Positions 23,510-32,841 of a stretch of 64,000 bases of DNA are shown one piece after another. Numbering within the stretch: position 1 is the stretch's first letter; each line of letters starts with the position of its first letter. Source of the DNA: Chersky-840 sp035532735 (GTDB lineage: Bacteria > Actinomycetota > Acidimicrobiia > Acidimicrobiales > UBA8190); contig DATKQM010000022.1 of assembly GCA_035532735.1 (NCBI GenBank), positions 1 to 64,000 on the forward strand. Reading direction: 5' to 3'. The position numbers were made by a program, and so were the translations under genes. Under the pieces are notes generated by a model that saw only the letters and a list, made by a program, of their open reading frames with translations, did no database searches and was not told where the DNA came from.

Positions 23510-25693
23510 TCAGTGGTCGAGGGGGATGTGGCCTTCGATGGTCGTTCCCTCGCCGGGGGCGCTGGTCACGTTCACGGTGCCGCCGATGGCACCCACCCGG
23601 TCGCTCATGTTCACGAAGCCCGCACCACTGGCGAGGTTGCCCTTGGCGTCGAACCCCGCGCCGGTGTCGCGTACCTGGAAGTTGAGGTGGGTCTCGTCCT
23701 GCCACACCCGGACGAAGGCGGTGGCGCCCTCCCCGGCGTGCTTGCCGGCGTTCTGCAACGCCTCGAGGCAGCAGAAGTAGACGGCTGATTCGCGCTCGGG
23801 CGAGTAACGGTCGAGTCCCTCGGCGTCGACCACGGTTGGCAACGCGGCGCGCCCCGCCGCGGACCGCAACGCCTCGGCGATGCCCCGGTCGATGAGCAAA
23901 GGCGGGTAGATCCCGTGCGCCAGCGCCCGGAGCTCCTGGACGGCTTCTTGGATGCCCACGCCCAATTGGTCGAGGATCTGGCCCGAGGCCTCGGGGTCAC
24001 GCTCAGCGAGCTGGCGCGCCAACCGGACGTTCACGGCCAGGGCCACCAGGTGTTGTTGGGCCCCGTCATGGAGGTTCCGCTCGATCTGCCGTCGCGCCGC
24101 GTCCGAGGCGGCCACGATGCGCGACCGCGAGGCGCGCAGCTCGTCGGCCTGGCGCCGGACCTCGTCGAGCGACTCCTGGAGCGCGGAGTCGAGCTCGACG
24201 TTGTGCAGGGCCAGCCCCACCTGGCGGGCCAGCTCGGTGAGCATGGTGTCGTCGTCGGTGGTGAACTGATCGCTCTTGGGCGGCCGCACGGCCACGATGA
24301 GGCCGAGGACCTGGCCCGAGTGCGTGGTGGGCGCCACCCGCACCACCGAGTCCTCCCGGCCCTCGAGCAACCTGGGCAGCCAGATCTCCACCCAGGCAGT
24401 GCCCGTCACACCGGCCCGGGCCACGACGGTCTGCTCCTCGTCATTCAGTGTCAACCGCTCCACCGGAACGTCGGGCACCGACACCGTCCGCTCGAGCCGG
24501 CCCCCCGAGCCTGTCCACACCTCGGCCGACGCCAACCCGAGGGTCTTGCGTAGTGACTCGGCCACCTGCAAGAGCAACTCGTCCATGGGGATGGCGCGCG
24601 ACAACCGGCTCCCGAAGGTACGCAGCACGGTGTCGGGCGCCTCGCGCTCGCCGTAGACGATCCGGTTGGCGTACTGGGTGAGGCGTTGGCGCGCCGGCCC
24701 GTACAGCAGTGCCGCCACCGCGGCGGCGGCCATCGACAACGCCAGCAGCGACCGTTGGTCGTGTGTCGGTGTGTGGCCCAGTCCCACCACGATCACGAGG
24801 TACACGATGACGACGATGCCGGTGAGCCCGGCCAACGACACGGTGTGGGCCAGGATCCGGTCGATCCGTCCGGCGAGGCGACGCGAGCTGCCCATGGCCA
24901 GGGCGACGGCCAGGGGGAGGCTCGAGACCATGACCACGAGCCACGTCCGGGTCGGCCAACCCCACAGCACCCGTAGGGCCAGGGCCACCACGAGCATCTC
25001 GGCCCCCACGGCCAAGGCCCACCCGAACCACTGCATCCGCTGCCGTTCCACCCCGCGCGACCGCATGTAACGACGCTGGGATCCCACCAGTCCGATCGAC
25101 CCGAACACGACCGCTTCGATGGCGATGGGCCACAACGGCAGGTACGGTCGTCTGCTCCACATGCCGATGCCCACCGCGGCCGCGACGACATACCCACCGA
25201 TGATCGCCGCCCGGCTCAACCGACAGCTCCCGTCGGGCAGCCCGAGCAACAAATGCATGACCGCAACGGGCAGCAGGGCGACGGTCAACGGCTCGAGAAA
25301 GCGCGCGATCGACACCGCGCTCGAGCTGACACCGGTGCCGTGCGCGTCCGCCTGGAGGACCGCAGCGCTGAGCGCCGCGAAGGCACCCAACGCCGTCCCG
25401 CACAATGCCAGTAGGCCCTGGCGCTCGAAGGGCCGACGCACCACCGAGAACGCGGCCGCCAGCGCGAAGGTGGCGGCCACCCCGGCCCGGACCGCCTCGG
25501 TGGCCAGGTTGCCCTGTCGCCCCAGGATGGGGGCGTAGGCGGCGGCCGCCAGTGCGCACACCGCCACCACCGCGGCAGTGACCGTGGTGGCGGGGCGGTG
25601 CTGGACGACGGGCTCGGGCGCGCCCCGGCCCGCGCCGGTGTTGGTGGCGACGTTCGTTCCCGTCTCCGTCCCCGGAGCGACCTGAACGCTCAC
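23510..25693 (-). CDS. Multi-TM sensor histidine kinase with GAF-like region (HisKA_3/NarX-DegS type)
   Basis: The 727-residue membrane kinase has roughly ten hydrophobic segments in residues 35-345, then a GAF-like region, then a coiled linker (LDEVRRQADELRASRSRIVAASDAARRQI). The HisKA_3 dimerisation box is ERNLHDGAQQHLVALAV with phospho-His542. The ATPase domain has CCLEALQNAGKHAG, RDTGAGFD and MSDRVGAIGGT. Start is GTG 25693, overlapping the ABC ATPase stop by four bases. Likely partners are NarL-type regulators such as 22282-22950 and the cyclase regulator two genes upstream in the same operon. The signal is unknown. Confidence 0.9.
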   Translation of the reverse strand: MSVQVAPGTETGTNVATNTGAGRGAPEPVVQHRPATTVTAAVVAVCALAAAAYAPILGRQGNLATEAVRAGVAATFALAAAFSVVRRPFERQGLLALCGTALGAFAALSAAVLQADAHGTGVSSSAVSIARFLEPLTVALLPVAVMHLLLGLPDGSCRLSRAAIIGGYVVAAAVGIGMWSRRPYLPLWPIAIEAVVFGSIGLVGSQRRYMRSRGVERQRMQWFGWALAVGAEMLVVALALRVLWGWPTRTWLVVMVSSLPLAVALAMGSSRRLAGRIDRILAHTVSLAGLTGIVVIVYLVIVVGLGHTPTHDQRSLLALSMAAAAVAALLYGPARQRLTQYANRIVYGEREAPDTVLRTFGSRLSRAIPMDELLLQVAESLRKTLGLASAEVWTGSGGRLERTVSVPDVPVERLTLNDEEQTVVARAGVTGTAWVEIWLPRLLEGREDSVVRVAPTTHSGQVLGLIVAVRPPKSDQFTTDDDTMLTELARQVGLALHNVELDSALQESLDEVRRQADELRASRSRIVAASDAARRQIERNLHDGAQQHLVALAVNVRLARQLAERDPEASGQILDQLGVGIQEAVQELRALAHGIYPPLLIDRGIAEALRSAAGRAALPTVVDAEGLDRYSPERESAVYFCCLEALQNAGKHAGEGATAFVRVWQDETHLNFQVRDTGAGFDAKGNLASGAGFVNMSDRVGAIGGTVNVTSAPGEGTTIEGHIPLDH

Positions 25694-26418
25694 GCCGTGG
25701 TCGTCGGCGACGACGCGCCGGCCGCGGCCGTGCTCCGGCCGCCTGTCCCGTCATCCTCGATCCGGCCGTCACGCATCCGGACGATCCGAGTGGCCGCGGC
25801 GGCGACGTCGTCGTCGTGGGTGACGAGAAGGATGGCCTGGCCCCCAGTGTGCAACCGCCGGAACAGTTCGAGCACCTCGAGGCCGCCGTCGGAGTCCAGC
25901 GCCCCGGTGGGCTCGTCCGCCAGCAGCAGCGTCGGCTTGTTGGCCAGGGCCCGGGCGATGGCCAGGCGCTGGCGCTGGCCACCCGACAGCACCCCCGGTG
26001 CGGCGGTCTGCTTGTCGGCGAGCCCCAACATGTCGAGGAGGTCCCGGGCCCGGCTCTCGGCCTGGCGCCGGCGCGCCCCGGCGATGACGGCGGGGAGGGT
26101 GACGTTCTCGAGCACGCTCATGCCCTCGAGGAGGTTGAAGAACTGGAAGACGATGCCGATGTGGGCCCGGCGCATCCGGGCCAGCGCGTTCTCGTCCTTG
26201 TCGGCGAGGGACTCCCCGGCGACGATGATCTCGCCCTCGGTGGGGGTGTCGAGCCCGGCCACCAGGTTCAGCAAGGTGGACTTCCCACAACCCGACGGGC
26301 CCATGACGGCCACGAACTCGGTGTCGTCCATGGTCACGTCGATGCCCCGCAGGGCCCGCACGGGCGCTCCGTCGGCCTCGTAGGTCTTGCGAACGCCTCG
26401 CGCCTCCATGACGTGCAT
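25690..26418 (-). CDS. ABC transporter ATP-binding protein (MacB/LolD type)
   Basis: The 242-residue ATPase has Walker A GPSGCGKST, Q-loop FQFFNLLEGMSVLENV, signature LSGGQRQRLAIARAL, Walker B LLLADEPTGALD and switch His in LLVTHDDD. It belongs to the MacB/LolD-like group that normally partners FtsX-like permeases. No permease gene is next to it or anywhere in the window. Instead its ATG (26418) lies three bases after the cyclase regulator stop and its TGA overlaps the kinase start. It may serve the multi-TM kinase as membrane partner, or a permease elsewhere; both are inference. Confidence 0.9.
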   Translation of the reverse strand: MHVMEARGVRKTYEADGAPVRALRGIDVTMDDTEFVAVMGPSGCGKSTLLNLVAGLDTPTEGEIIVAGESLADKDENALARMRRAHIGIVFQFFNLLEGMSVLENVTLPAVIAGARRRQAESRARDLLDMLGLADKQTAAPGVLSGGQRQRLAIARALANKPTLLLADEPTGALDSDGGLEVLELFRRLHTGGQAILLVTHDDDVAAAATRIVRMRDGRIEDDGTGGRSTAAAGASSPTTTA

Positions 26419-26421
26419 CGA

Positions 26422-27777
26422 TTACTCCCCGTCTCTGTTGTCGCTATTGGACTTGGACGTCTTGGCCGTGGTGCCCGCCCCGATCTTCCATGCCGAGACC
26501 GGTGCCTCACGGCCCTTCACGAGGGCGGGAGGGATGGCCGTGGCGGCCGGGGGATCCGAGAGCTCCTGGTAGGTGGTCTCGCTCAGGACGGTCTCTCCCG
26601 GATCGGCCCACTGCTGCAACCGCTGGGAGAGGTTGACGGTGTCACCGACCAATGTGTACTCGAGGCGCTCCTCGGAACCGAGGAGGGCGGCGGCGGCGGG
26701 ACCGGTGGTGACCCCGATGCCGAGCTCGAACGGCGCCAGGCCGGTGTCCACCCACTGTTTGTTGACCCGGGCCTGCGCGGCGTGCATCTCGAGGGCGGCC
26801 TCGACAGCCCGCTCGGCGTGGTCGGGCACAGGGACCGGCGCGCCGAAAACGGCCATGACGGCGTCGCCGACGAACTGCATGACGGTGCCGCTGGCATCGA
26901 TGATGGCCCGGTTCATCTCGGCCCGATGCACGTTGAGCTGTCCCGCCAGCGCGCTCGGGTCGGCCCGCTCGGCGATGCTCGAATAGCCCCGGATGTCGGA
27001 CATGAGCACGCTCACGACCACGGCCTCGGTCTCGCCCAGGCCCCGGCCCTGGCGGACGAGGAGATCGGCCACGCCGCCCGGAAGCAGCCGGCTCAGGGTC
27101 TCGCCCTGCTCTTCGCGGTTGACGATGGCCTCATGCAGCATCCGAAGTCGCCGCAACGAGTTCTGCCCACCCGCACTCGCCTGTTGGGCGATGCGCAGGA
27201 AGAGCTTCTCCACGGCGTCGCCCGCCGCCGCGGCGGTCGTGCCCTGTGCCACGGCGATGGCTTTGATGGGCCGCCCCTCGGCGACGAGGTGCAACAGCTC
27301 CTCCTCGGCCACGCTCAGGTCGCCGGTGTCGGTGACCGGGTGGACCATCGACTCCACGATGGTGGGGTCGAGCACCGACCCGCCGGTGGCGACGGCACGC
27401 ACCGCCCGGGCCAGCTGGTCGCCCTCGGCGATGTGGTCCTTCAGGAGATAGGCACACCCCGCGGCGCCTTCGTCGAGCAACGAGATGGCGTACTCGGGGT
27501 CGTCGAATTGCGACAGGATCACGATGCCGGTCCCGGGGTGGCGCTTGCGGATCTCGTGGGCGGCCTCGATGCCCTCGTTCTGGAAGCTGGGGGGCATTCG
27601 GATGTCGGTGACCACCACCTGGGGGGCGAGCTTGCTGGCTCCGTTCACGAGCTCGTCGTAGTCCGCGGCCGTGCCCACGATCTCCACGTCGGGCTCGAGC
27701 GCGAGCAGGGCCCGCACGCCCTCTCGCACGATGAGGTTGTCGTCGGCGAGAAACACACTGATGGTGCCCCCTGGCAT
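26422..27777 (-). CDS. Response regulator with class III adenylate/guanylate cyclase output
   Basis: The 451-residue protein has a receiver (3-125) with Asp58 in VVVTDIRMPP and Lys in AYLLKD. A middle stretch (about 152-200) looks like an eroded LuxR helix-turn-helix. The C-terminal class III cyclase domain has VSVLMSDIRGYSSIAERAD (first metal Asp), VMQFVGDAVMAVFGAP (second Asp) and YTLVGDTVNLSQRLQ. Phosphorylation would thus control cyclic nucleotide synthesis. ATG 27777 fits the receiver start; the in-frame upstream extension is a shadow of the FAD gene. It heads an operon with the ABC ATPase and kinase. Confidence 0.88.
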   Translation of the reverse strand: MPGGTISVFLADDNLIVREGVRALLALEPDVEIVGTAADYDELVNGASKLAPQVVVTDIRMPPSFQNEGIEAAHEIRKRHPGTGIVILSQFDDPEYAISLLDEGAAGCAYLLKDHIAEGDQLARAVRAVATGGSVLDPTIVESMVHPVTDTGDLSVAEEELLHLVAEGRPIKAIAVAQGTTAAAAGDAVEKLFLRIAQQASAGGQNSLRRLRMLHEAIVNREEQGETLSRLLPGGVADLLVRQGRGLGETEAVVVSVLMSDIRGYSSIAERADPSALAGQLNVHRAEMNRAIIDASGTVMQFVGDAVMAVFGAPVPVPDHAERAVEAALEMHAAQARVNKQWVDTGLAPFELGIGVTTGPAAAALLGSEERLEYTLVGDTVNLSQRLQQWADPGETVLSETTYQELSDPPAATAIPPALVKGREAPVSAWKIGAGTTAKTSKSNSDNRDGE

Positions 27778-27872
27778 GCCCCTATTTGGCCTGTTCCAGG
27801 GGCGAGGGTCAAGGGTGCGCCCCCCCGGTGACGTGGGGGTGCCAGCCGGTGTCTCGCCCGGTGACGGCTCGG

Positions 27873-29420
27873 TCAGATCCGGCGCCTCCGCCGATCCGAC
27901 AGCACCCGCCGGGCGCAATTGTGCCCGGCCATGCCGTGGACCCCACCCCCGGGGTGCGTCGAGGCCGAGCACATGTAGAGGCCCTTGACCGGCGTGCCGT
28001 AGCGGAACCACCCCGGAACGGGCCGGAAGACGAGCTGCTGGTCGAGCGAGCTCGAGCCCGCCCCGAGGTCGCCCCCCACCAGGTTCGGGTTCTCGCGCTC
28101 GAGGTCCTCGGGGGTGCGCACCGCACTGCCCAGGACCTTGGACCCGACGCCCGGGGCGTGGTCCTCGAGCCGGTCCATGACCACATCGAGGAAGGCGTCT
28201 TTCGACGACGCCCACGACCCGCTCGGTCGCGGCACGGGGGGGACGTGGGTCTCGATCCACAAGGTGTGGCCCCCGGACGGGGCCCGGCTGGGATCGGCGA
28301 CGCTCTGCTGGCCCACGATGAGCATCGGCTTCATGGGCACCACGCCCCGCCGGGCCTCGTGCGCCGCCTGCGCCATGGCGTCGAGATCGCCGGTGAGGTG
28401 GACGACACCGGTCTCGGCCAGCTCGGGCTCGGTCCACGGAGCGGGGCCGTCGAGGGCGAGGTCCACCTTGAACACGCCCGTGCCGTACCGGAAGCGCCGG
28501 AGGCCGTCGAGAAAGCGCGCCGGGAGATGGTCGGTGCCGACCAGCCCGTGGAACAGGGCGCGCGGGCCGGTGTCGGCGAGCACGGCCCGCCGGGCCCGGA
28601 CAGGGTCCCCCCCGGCGGTCTCGACCCCGGTGATGCGGTTGCGCTCCACCACCACCCGCGTGACCTCGGTGCCCGTGACGATCACCGCGCCCGCGTCGGT
28701 GGCCGCTCCGGCCAGCGCGGCGGCGAGCCGACCGGCCCCACCGACGGGCACCGGCATCCCGAGCTCCTGGGCGGCCAAGGCCAGGATGAGGGCGGCCGGC
28801 GCGCTGCCGGGATGGTCCACGGGCACATCGGCGTGGGAGGCACCCGCCGCCACCAGGGCCCGGGCGGCGGGGTCCGAGAACCGCTCGATACACAGCGCTT
28901 CGAGTGGGCCCAGGAGAAGCGCGGTGGTGTCGAAGAGGCCATCGCGCCGGGCCCGCCTCGCGAAGGCGAGCCCGGGTCCCGGTGCGCCCACGGGCCCGAG
29001 CATCTGGGCGAGGAACGAGGTGCCGACCTCGCGCCACCACCGGTACAGCGTTGTCCACGCCGGACCGTCCGCCGCGGCCCGTCGTGCGAGCCCGGCCGCG
29101 GTGCGCTCTGGGTCACGGTGACACACCGCCACCTCGTGCGGCGACACCGCGGCGGCCACCGGCGACGCGAACTGCGCCCATTCCACGTCCTTGTCGAGGC
29201 CGAGCTCGCGCAGCACGGGCGAGCAGTGCAAGAGCCCGTAGAAGGCCGAGTACGTGTCGTGGACATAGCCCGGGACGGTGAGCTCGCCGCTGTGCACGGC
29301 CCCGCCGGCCACCGCGGATCGTTCCAGGACCGTCACCCGCCATCCGGCGCGCGCCAACAGGGTGGCAGCGACGAGGCCGTTGGGCCCCGACCCGATCACC
29401 ACCGCGTCGACGTCGTCCAC
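27873..29420 (-). CDS. FAD-dependent oxidoreductase, phytoene-desaturase-like
   Basis: The 515-residue protein has an N-terminal FAD-binding motif, AVVIGSGPNGLVAATLLARAGWRVTVLER, then VAGGAVHSGELTVPGY. It ends in the family's second dinucleotide block, GLYMCSASTHPGGGVHGMAGHNCA. These are typical of the carotenoid/phytoene desaturase-like NAD(P)/FAD oxidoreductases common in actinobacteria. No carotenoid gene is nearby, so a carotenoid substrate is not supported. A 95-base gap separates it from the cyclase regulator downstream on the same strand. Confidence 0.87.
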   Translation of the reverse strand: MDDVDAVVIGSGPNGLVAATLLARAGWRVTVLERSAVAGGAVHSGELTVPGYVHDTYSAFYGLLHCSPVLRELGLDKDVEWAQFASPVAAAVSPHEVAVCHRDPERTAAGLARRAAADGPAWTTLYRWWREVGTSFLAQMLGPVGAPGPGLAFARRARRDGLFDTTALLLGPLEALCIERFSDPAARALVAAGASHADVPVDHPGSAPAALILALAAQELGMPVPVGGAGRLAAALAGAATDAGAVIVTGTEVTRVVVERNRITGVETAGGDPVRARRAVLADTGPRALFHGLVGTDHLPARFLDGLRRFRYGTGVFKVDLALDGPAPWTEPELAETGVVHLTGDLDAMAQAAHEARRGVVPMKPMLIVGQQSVADPSRAPSGGHTLWIETHVPPVPRPSGSWASSKDAFLDVVMDRLEDHAPGVGSKVLGSAVRTPEDLERENPNLVGGDLGAGSSSLDQQLVFRPVPGWFRYGTPVKGLYMCSASTHPGGGVHGMAGHNCARRVLSDRRRRRI

Positions 29421-29466
29421 CGCCGGCCTGCCTAGGCGCGCCGGCTATGCGACGGCAATTCGAAGC

Positions 29467-30462
29467 TCAGCGTTGCTCCTCGCGCCGGTGCCCGCTGCTC
29501 AGCTGGGCCAGTGCGTCGCGGTCGATGTTGTCGGCTCCGGCCACGGCCAGCTTGCATTCGGTGACGGCCCGGATCGTGGAGGTCCGACGCCCTCCCTCGA
29601 GAATGGCCCGCTCACCGTGCATCGACCCCGGCCCGTACTCCGCCAGCCGTTCCCCGTCGACCTCGATCCGGACCACCCCGTCGAGCACGAGGTAGATGTC
29701 GTCCTCGGCCGCTCCCTGCTCGGTGATGACCGCACCCGGCTTCACGGTCCGGATCTTGGGTTTGGCCCCCCCCTGCATGAGCGTGAGCGAGAGCTGGCGC
29801 TCGAGGGCGGTCTCCACCTCGGTGGTGAGCGCCTGGGAGTCCCGGTCGCCCCAGGGGCTGTGCTTGCCGAAGGCGCGCCGGTACCAATTCGAGAAGTCGA
29901 TCATCCCCGACTTGAGGGCGAGCTTGTTGTCCCCGCCGTAGACCCAGTGCCGGGGGAAGCTGCTGCCGCCGGTCATGGCGAATGACGACGACCCATCGGC
30001 GCGCAGTGTCAACGCCAGCGTCGTCCAGGCCAGCGGGGCCGAGAACTGAACGTACGGCGCCCGCCGTACCCGGCGTGGGGCGGGAACCCCGGTGCGCCCC
30101 CCTGCGGTCTGGAAGAAGGTCACCTCGCCGGCGCCCACCTCGGGCTCGGGGTGCAGGTCCGGGAGGGCGACGGCCTCGAAGGCGACCTGCTTCTTCCCCA
30201 CCGAGATCAACGTGGAGCACAGCCGCCCCCCGCCGGCCTGGCCGTGGCTCGTGATCCGGCCATCGTCCACCTCGATCCATGCCGTGAGCCGATTGGCGAA
30301 GCGGAACCGACCCTCGCGCTGGAGCTCGTCGAGGTCTTCGATGACGTCGGGTGGGGGCGCGTCGTAATGGGCCATGCCCGTTTCGAACGGCATCTTGGTC
30401 AGGCCCCCGATGGCCTCAGAGGGGATCCAGGACAGGGATGTGACTGAGGACTCGATGCGCAT
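29467..30462 (-). CDS. Protein with C-terminal cyclic-nucleotide-binding domain
   Basis: The 331-residue protein starts at ATG 30462 behind GAGGAGG. Residues 1-205 are an unrecognised beta-rich region. Residues ~232-320 form a CRP-like cNMP-binding domain: GAVITEQGAAEDDIYLVLDGVVRIEVDGERLAEYG, then the phosphate-binding cassette MHGERAILEGGRRTSTIRA with Gly283-Glu284 and Arg293-Thr294. No helix-turn-helix follows, so it is probably not a DNA-binding regulator but a cyclic-nucleotide-controlled effector. The class III cyclase lies two genes downstream on the same strand, which makes cAMP or cGMP its likely ligand. Confidence 0.82.
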   Translation of the reverse strand: MRIESSVTSLSWIPSEAIGGLTKMPFETGMAHYDAPPPDVIEDLDELQREGRFRFANRLTAWIEVDDGRITSHGQAGGGRLCSTLISVGKKQVAFEAVALPDLHPEPEVGAGEVTFFQTAGGRTGVPAPRRVRRAPYVQFSAPLAWTTLALTLRADGSSSFAMTGGSSFPRHWVYGGDNKLALKSGMIDFSNWYRRAFGKHSPWGDRDSQALTTEVETALERQLSLTLMQGGAKPKIRTVKPGAVITEQGAAEDDIYLVLDGVVRIEVDGERLAEYGPGSMHGERAILEGGRRTSTIRAVTECKLAVAGADNIDRDALAQLSSGHRREEQR

Positions 30463-30571
30463 GGCGCCTCCTCGATTCGACTCGCTCGGTCGAACCGTAC
30501 CGAGTGTGGGGTCCGACCCCAAGGGTGAGGGCTGGTGTCACCGGGTGGGGGTGGCATCCCCCTGGAGGCGT

Positions 30572-31795
30572 TCAGGCCTCGGTGAAGCGCAGCTCGGCTC
30601 GCCTGATGCCGGTGACCACCGACGACGGGCTGCGCTCGATGGCACCGACCCGCCCGACGTCGGCGAACCGGTCGAGCAGCTCCTCGAGGACCACCCGGCC
30701 CTCGAGCCGGGCCAGGGCCGCGCCCAGACAGAAGTGGTTCCCCTGGCCGAAGGCCAGGTGAGGGTTGGGGTCGCGCCCCACCTCGAACGACGAGGCGCTC
30801 GGGCCGAAGACCCTCTCGTCCCGGTTGGCCGATGCGAACAACATGAGCACCGGCTCGCCCTCGGCCACGGCCACGCCGCCGACACTGGTGTCGCGCGTGG
30901 CGGTCCGCATGAACGACACCACCGGTGAGGACCACCGGAGCATCTCCTCCACCGCCTTCGGGACGAGGGACCGGTCGCCTCGCAGGCGCTGCCACTGCCC
31001 GGGATGGTCGGCGAAGCCGAGCAGGCCCGAGCTGATCAGGTCGCGGGTGGTCTCGTTGCCGGCCACGAGCAGTTGGACGAGGAACATGGCCAGCTCGTCG
31101 TCGCTCAGACGTTCCCCGTCGAGGTCCACCTGCGCGAGCTGGGTGAGCACGTCGTCGCGGGGACGGGCCCGGCGGTCTTTGGCCGCGCCCACGAGGTAGT
31201 CGATCATGTCGGTCATCAACTGGTTCCGCCGTTCCTCGGGCCAGTCCGTGGCGCCGGGGATCACGGCTTCTGACCACTCGTAGCAGCGCTCCCACTCGTC
31301 GTCGGGCACGCCCAGGATCTTGCTGATGACCTGGAGGGGAAGAGGGACACTGAGCGTCGCCACCACATCGGTGGGAGCACTGCTCTGGATCCGTTCCACG
31401 AGCGCGGTGGTGCGGGCCCGGACCACCGATTCGAGGGCGCGTACCGCCGAAGGCTTGAAGGCGGGTTGGACGAGCCGCCGGTACCGGGTGTGCACGGGGG
31501 GATCGGCGTGCATCATCGTCGGTGGGGACGCGTATGTCGTGCCGATCTCCTCGACGAGGATGCCGCGCCCGGCGCAGAACGTGGCGTGGTCGCTCTCGAT
31601 GGCACTCACCTCAAGATGCGTGGCGACAGCCCAGAATCCCCGCTCCTCGTTCCACGCCACCGGGGCCTGGGCACGCAACTGGGCGTAGAGGGGATACGGA
31701 TCGGTGCTGTAGAGGTCGGGGTCGGTGAGTCGGGCCGCCAAAGCCGTCCCCGGTCGCTGCCAACCTGTCACATTCGTCACCCTAGCGAGCGGCAT
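30572..31795 (-). CDS. Cytochrome P450
   Basis: This 407-residue soluble bacterial P450 has I-helix LLVAGNETTRD, the ExxR helix EEMLRWSSPV and the heme-ligand loop AFGQGNHFCLGAALARLE. It needs a ferredoxin; the only one in the window follows the other P450 at 43742. Its start overlaps the end of the enoyl-CoA hydratase gene by 14 bases, so the two are likely co-transcribed, which hints at fatty-acyl, steroid or terpenoid catabolism. Substrate unknown. Confidence 0.93.
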   Translation of the reverse strand: MPLARVTNVTGWQRPGTALAARLTDPDLYSTDPYPLYAQLRAQAPVAWNEERGFWAVATHLEVSAIESDHATFCAGRGILVEEIGTTYASPPTMMHADPPVHTRYRRLVQPAFKPSAVRALESVVRARTTALVERIQSSAPTDVVATLSVPLPLQVISKILGVPDDEWERCYEWSEAVIPGATDWPEERRNQLMTDMIDYLVGAAKDRRARPRDDVLTQLAQVDLDGERLSDDELAMFLVQLLVAGNETTRDLISSGLLGFADHPGQWQRLRGDRSLVPKAVEEMLRWSSPVVSFMRTATRDTSVGGVAVAEGEPVLMLFASANRDERVFGPSASSFEVGRDPNPHLAFGQGNHFCLGAALARLEGRVVLEELLDRFADVGRVGAIERSPSSVVTGIRRAELRFTEA

Positions 31796-32678
31796 CAGGA
31801 CGGTCCGGGGGCAGTGGGAGACTTTCGGGATCCTCGAACCGAGGGGCTACGGGATCCTCGAACCGAGGCGGCCGTCGGGCGCTGAGGGCGGCGACGCCCT
31901 CAGCGAAGTCGGGGCCCTGCATCATGGTCCGGAGTCGCTCGTCCGCGTCGCGCGCCGAGGTGGCCACGTCGCGGTGGAAGTCGGTGTAGAGCTGGAGCTT
32001 GGTGGCGGCCAGCGACGCCGGAGAGATCTCGGTCGCCAAGCTGCGGGCGTACTCGCTGACCACACGTGTGAGCTCGTGAGCGGGCGTCACCTTGTTGACG
32101 AGACCGATCTCAGCTGCCTCTTCGGCGAGGACCACCCTGCTCGACAGCAGCAGGTCGGCGGCCCTGGTGAGGCCCACGAGCCTGGGCACCAACCACGACA
32201 GGCCGAACTCGGCGGGAAGGCCGAGCCGTCCGTGCGCGGTGGTCAGCTTGGCGCCCGCGGCGGCAAAGCGAAGATCGCAGTAGCAGGCCAAAGCGAAGCC
32301 CACGCCCGCGGCGGGCCCGTTCACCGCGGCGAGGATGGGCTTGGGGATGCCGAAGTGGTAGGCGAACTCGGCGTCGAATTCGCGGCGCACGCCGTAGCCG
32401 GGTCGGTCGAGGCCCGGTCCGGTCCCCGGGTCGTAACCGCCTCGCTCGACGTGGCCCTCGAGGGCCCGGGTATCGGCGCCTGCACAGAAGCCCCGCCCCG
32501 CGCCGGTGACCACGATGACCCGAACGGCTCCATCACCGGCGGCCCGGGCGAGCAGCGCCCGGTACTCGGTGTTCATCCGGCCCGTCCAGGCGTTGAGCCG
32601 CTCGGGCCGGTCGAGGGTGATGGTGGCGACCGCGTGGGCAGTCTCGTACCGGGTGACCTTCAACTCGTCGAGCTCCAC
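31782..32678 (-). CDS. Enoyl-CoA hydratase/isomerase family protein
   Basis: The 298-residue crotonase-fold enzyme has the oxyanion-hole segments GAGRGFCAGAD and NGPAAGVGFALACYCDLRFAAAGAKL. The stretch GRLGLPAEFGLSWLVPRLVG holds a candidate catalytic Glu. The C-terminus contains a direct repeat encoding PRFEDP twice, from a 24-base duplication at 31826-31868. It is the first gene of a pair with the P450. It probably hydrates an enoyl-CoA, but isomerase activity cannot be ruled out. Confidence 0.88.
   Translation of the reverse strand: MELDELKVTRYETAHAVATITLDRPERLNAWTGRMNTEYRALLARAAGDGAVRVIVVTGAGRGFCAGADTRALEGHVERGGYDPGTGPGLDRPGYGVRREFDAEFAYHFGIPKPILAAVNGPAAGVGFALACYCDLRFAAAGAKLTTAHGRLGLPAEFGLSWLVPRLVGLTRAADLLLSSRVVLAEEAAEIGLVNKVTPAHELTRVVSEYARSLATEISPASLAATKLQLYTDFHRDVATSARDADERLRTMMQGPDFAEGVAALSARRPPRFEDPVAPRFEDPESLPLPPDRPDAAR
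31826..31868. repeat. Direct repeat inside the enoyl-CoA hydratase gene
   Basis: The 19-base sequence cgggatcctcgaaccgagg occurs twice with 24-base periodicity and encodes a duplicated PRFEDP near the C-terminus. In-frame, so the gene stays open. Confidence 0.85.
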
Positions 32679-32714
32679 GGGATTCTCCTATCCGGCCCAG
32701 GGCTTCTCCTGGAG

Positions 32715-32740
32715 CCGGACAACCCGTCACTGTTGTCCGG
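32715..32740. other. Perfect 9-bp inverted repeat in a divergent promoter region
   Basis: CCGGACAAC and GTTGTCCGG flank an eight-base loop about 40 bases upstream of the enoyl-CoA hydratase start. It could be an operator for that gene, or the 5' hairpin of a small RNA ending at the hairpin at 32842-32866. Confidence 0.5.
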
Positions 32741-32841
32741 CCGTTGGTCGCGATCGCGCTCAAGTTCGGCCCGCCCCTGCCGATCATTCTTCACGGACAC
32801 CTTCAGTTCCAACCCCACACTCCAGCATCCCCAATGCCGAG

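Noticed and set aside
27778..29058. In-frame N-terminal extension of the cyclase response regulator
   Set aside because: Arg/Gly/Pro-rich translation that lies antisense-frame within the FAD oxidoreductase gene; the receiver starts cleanly at ATG 27777.
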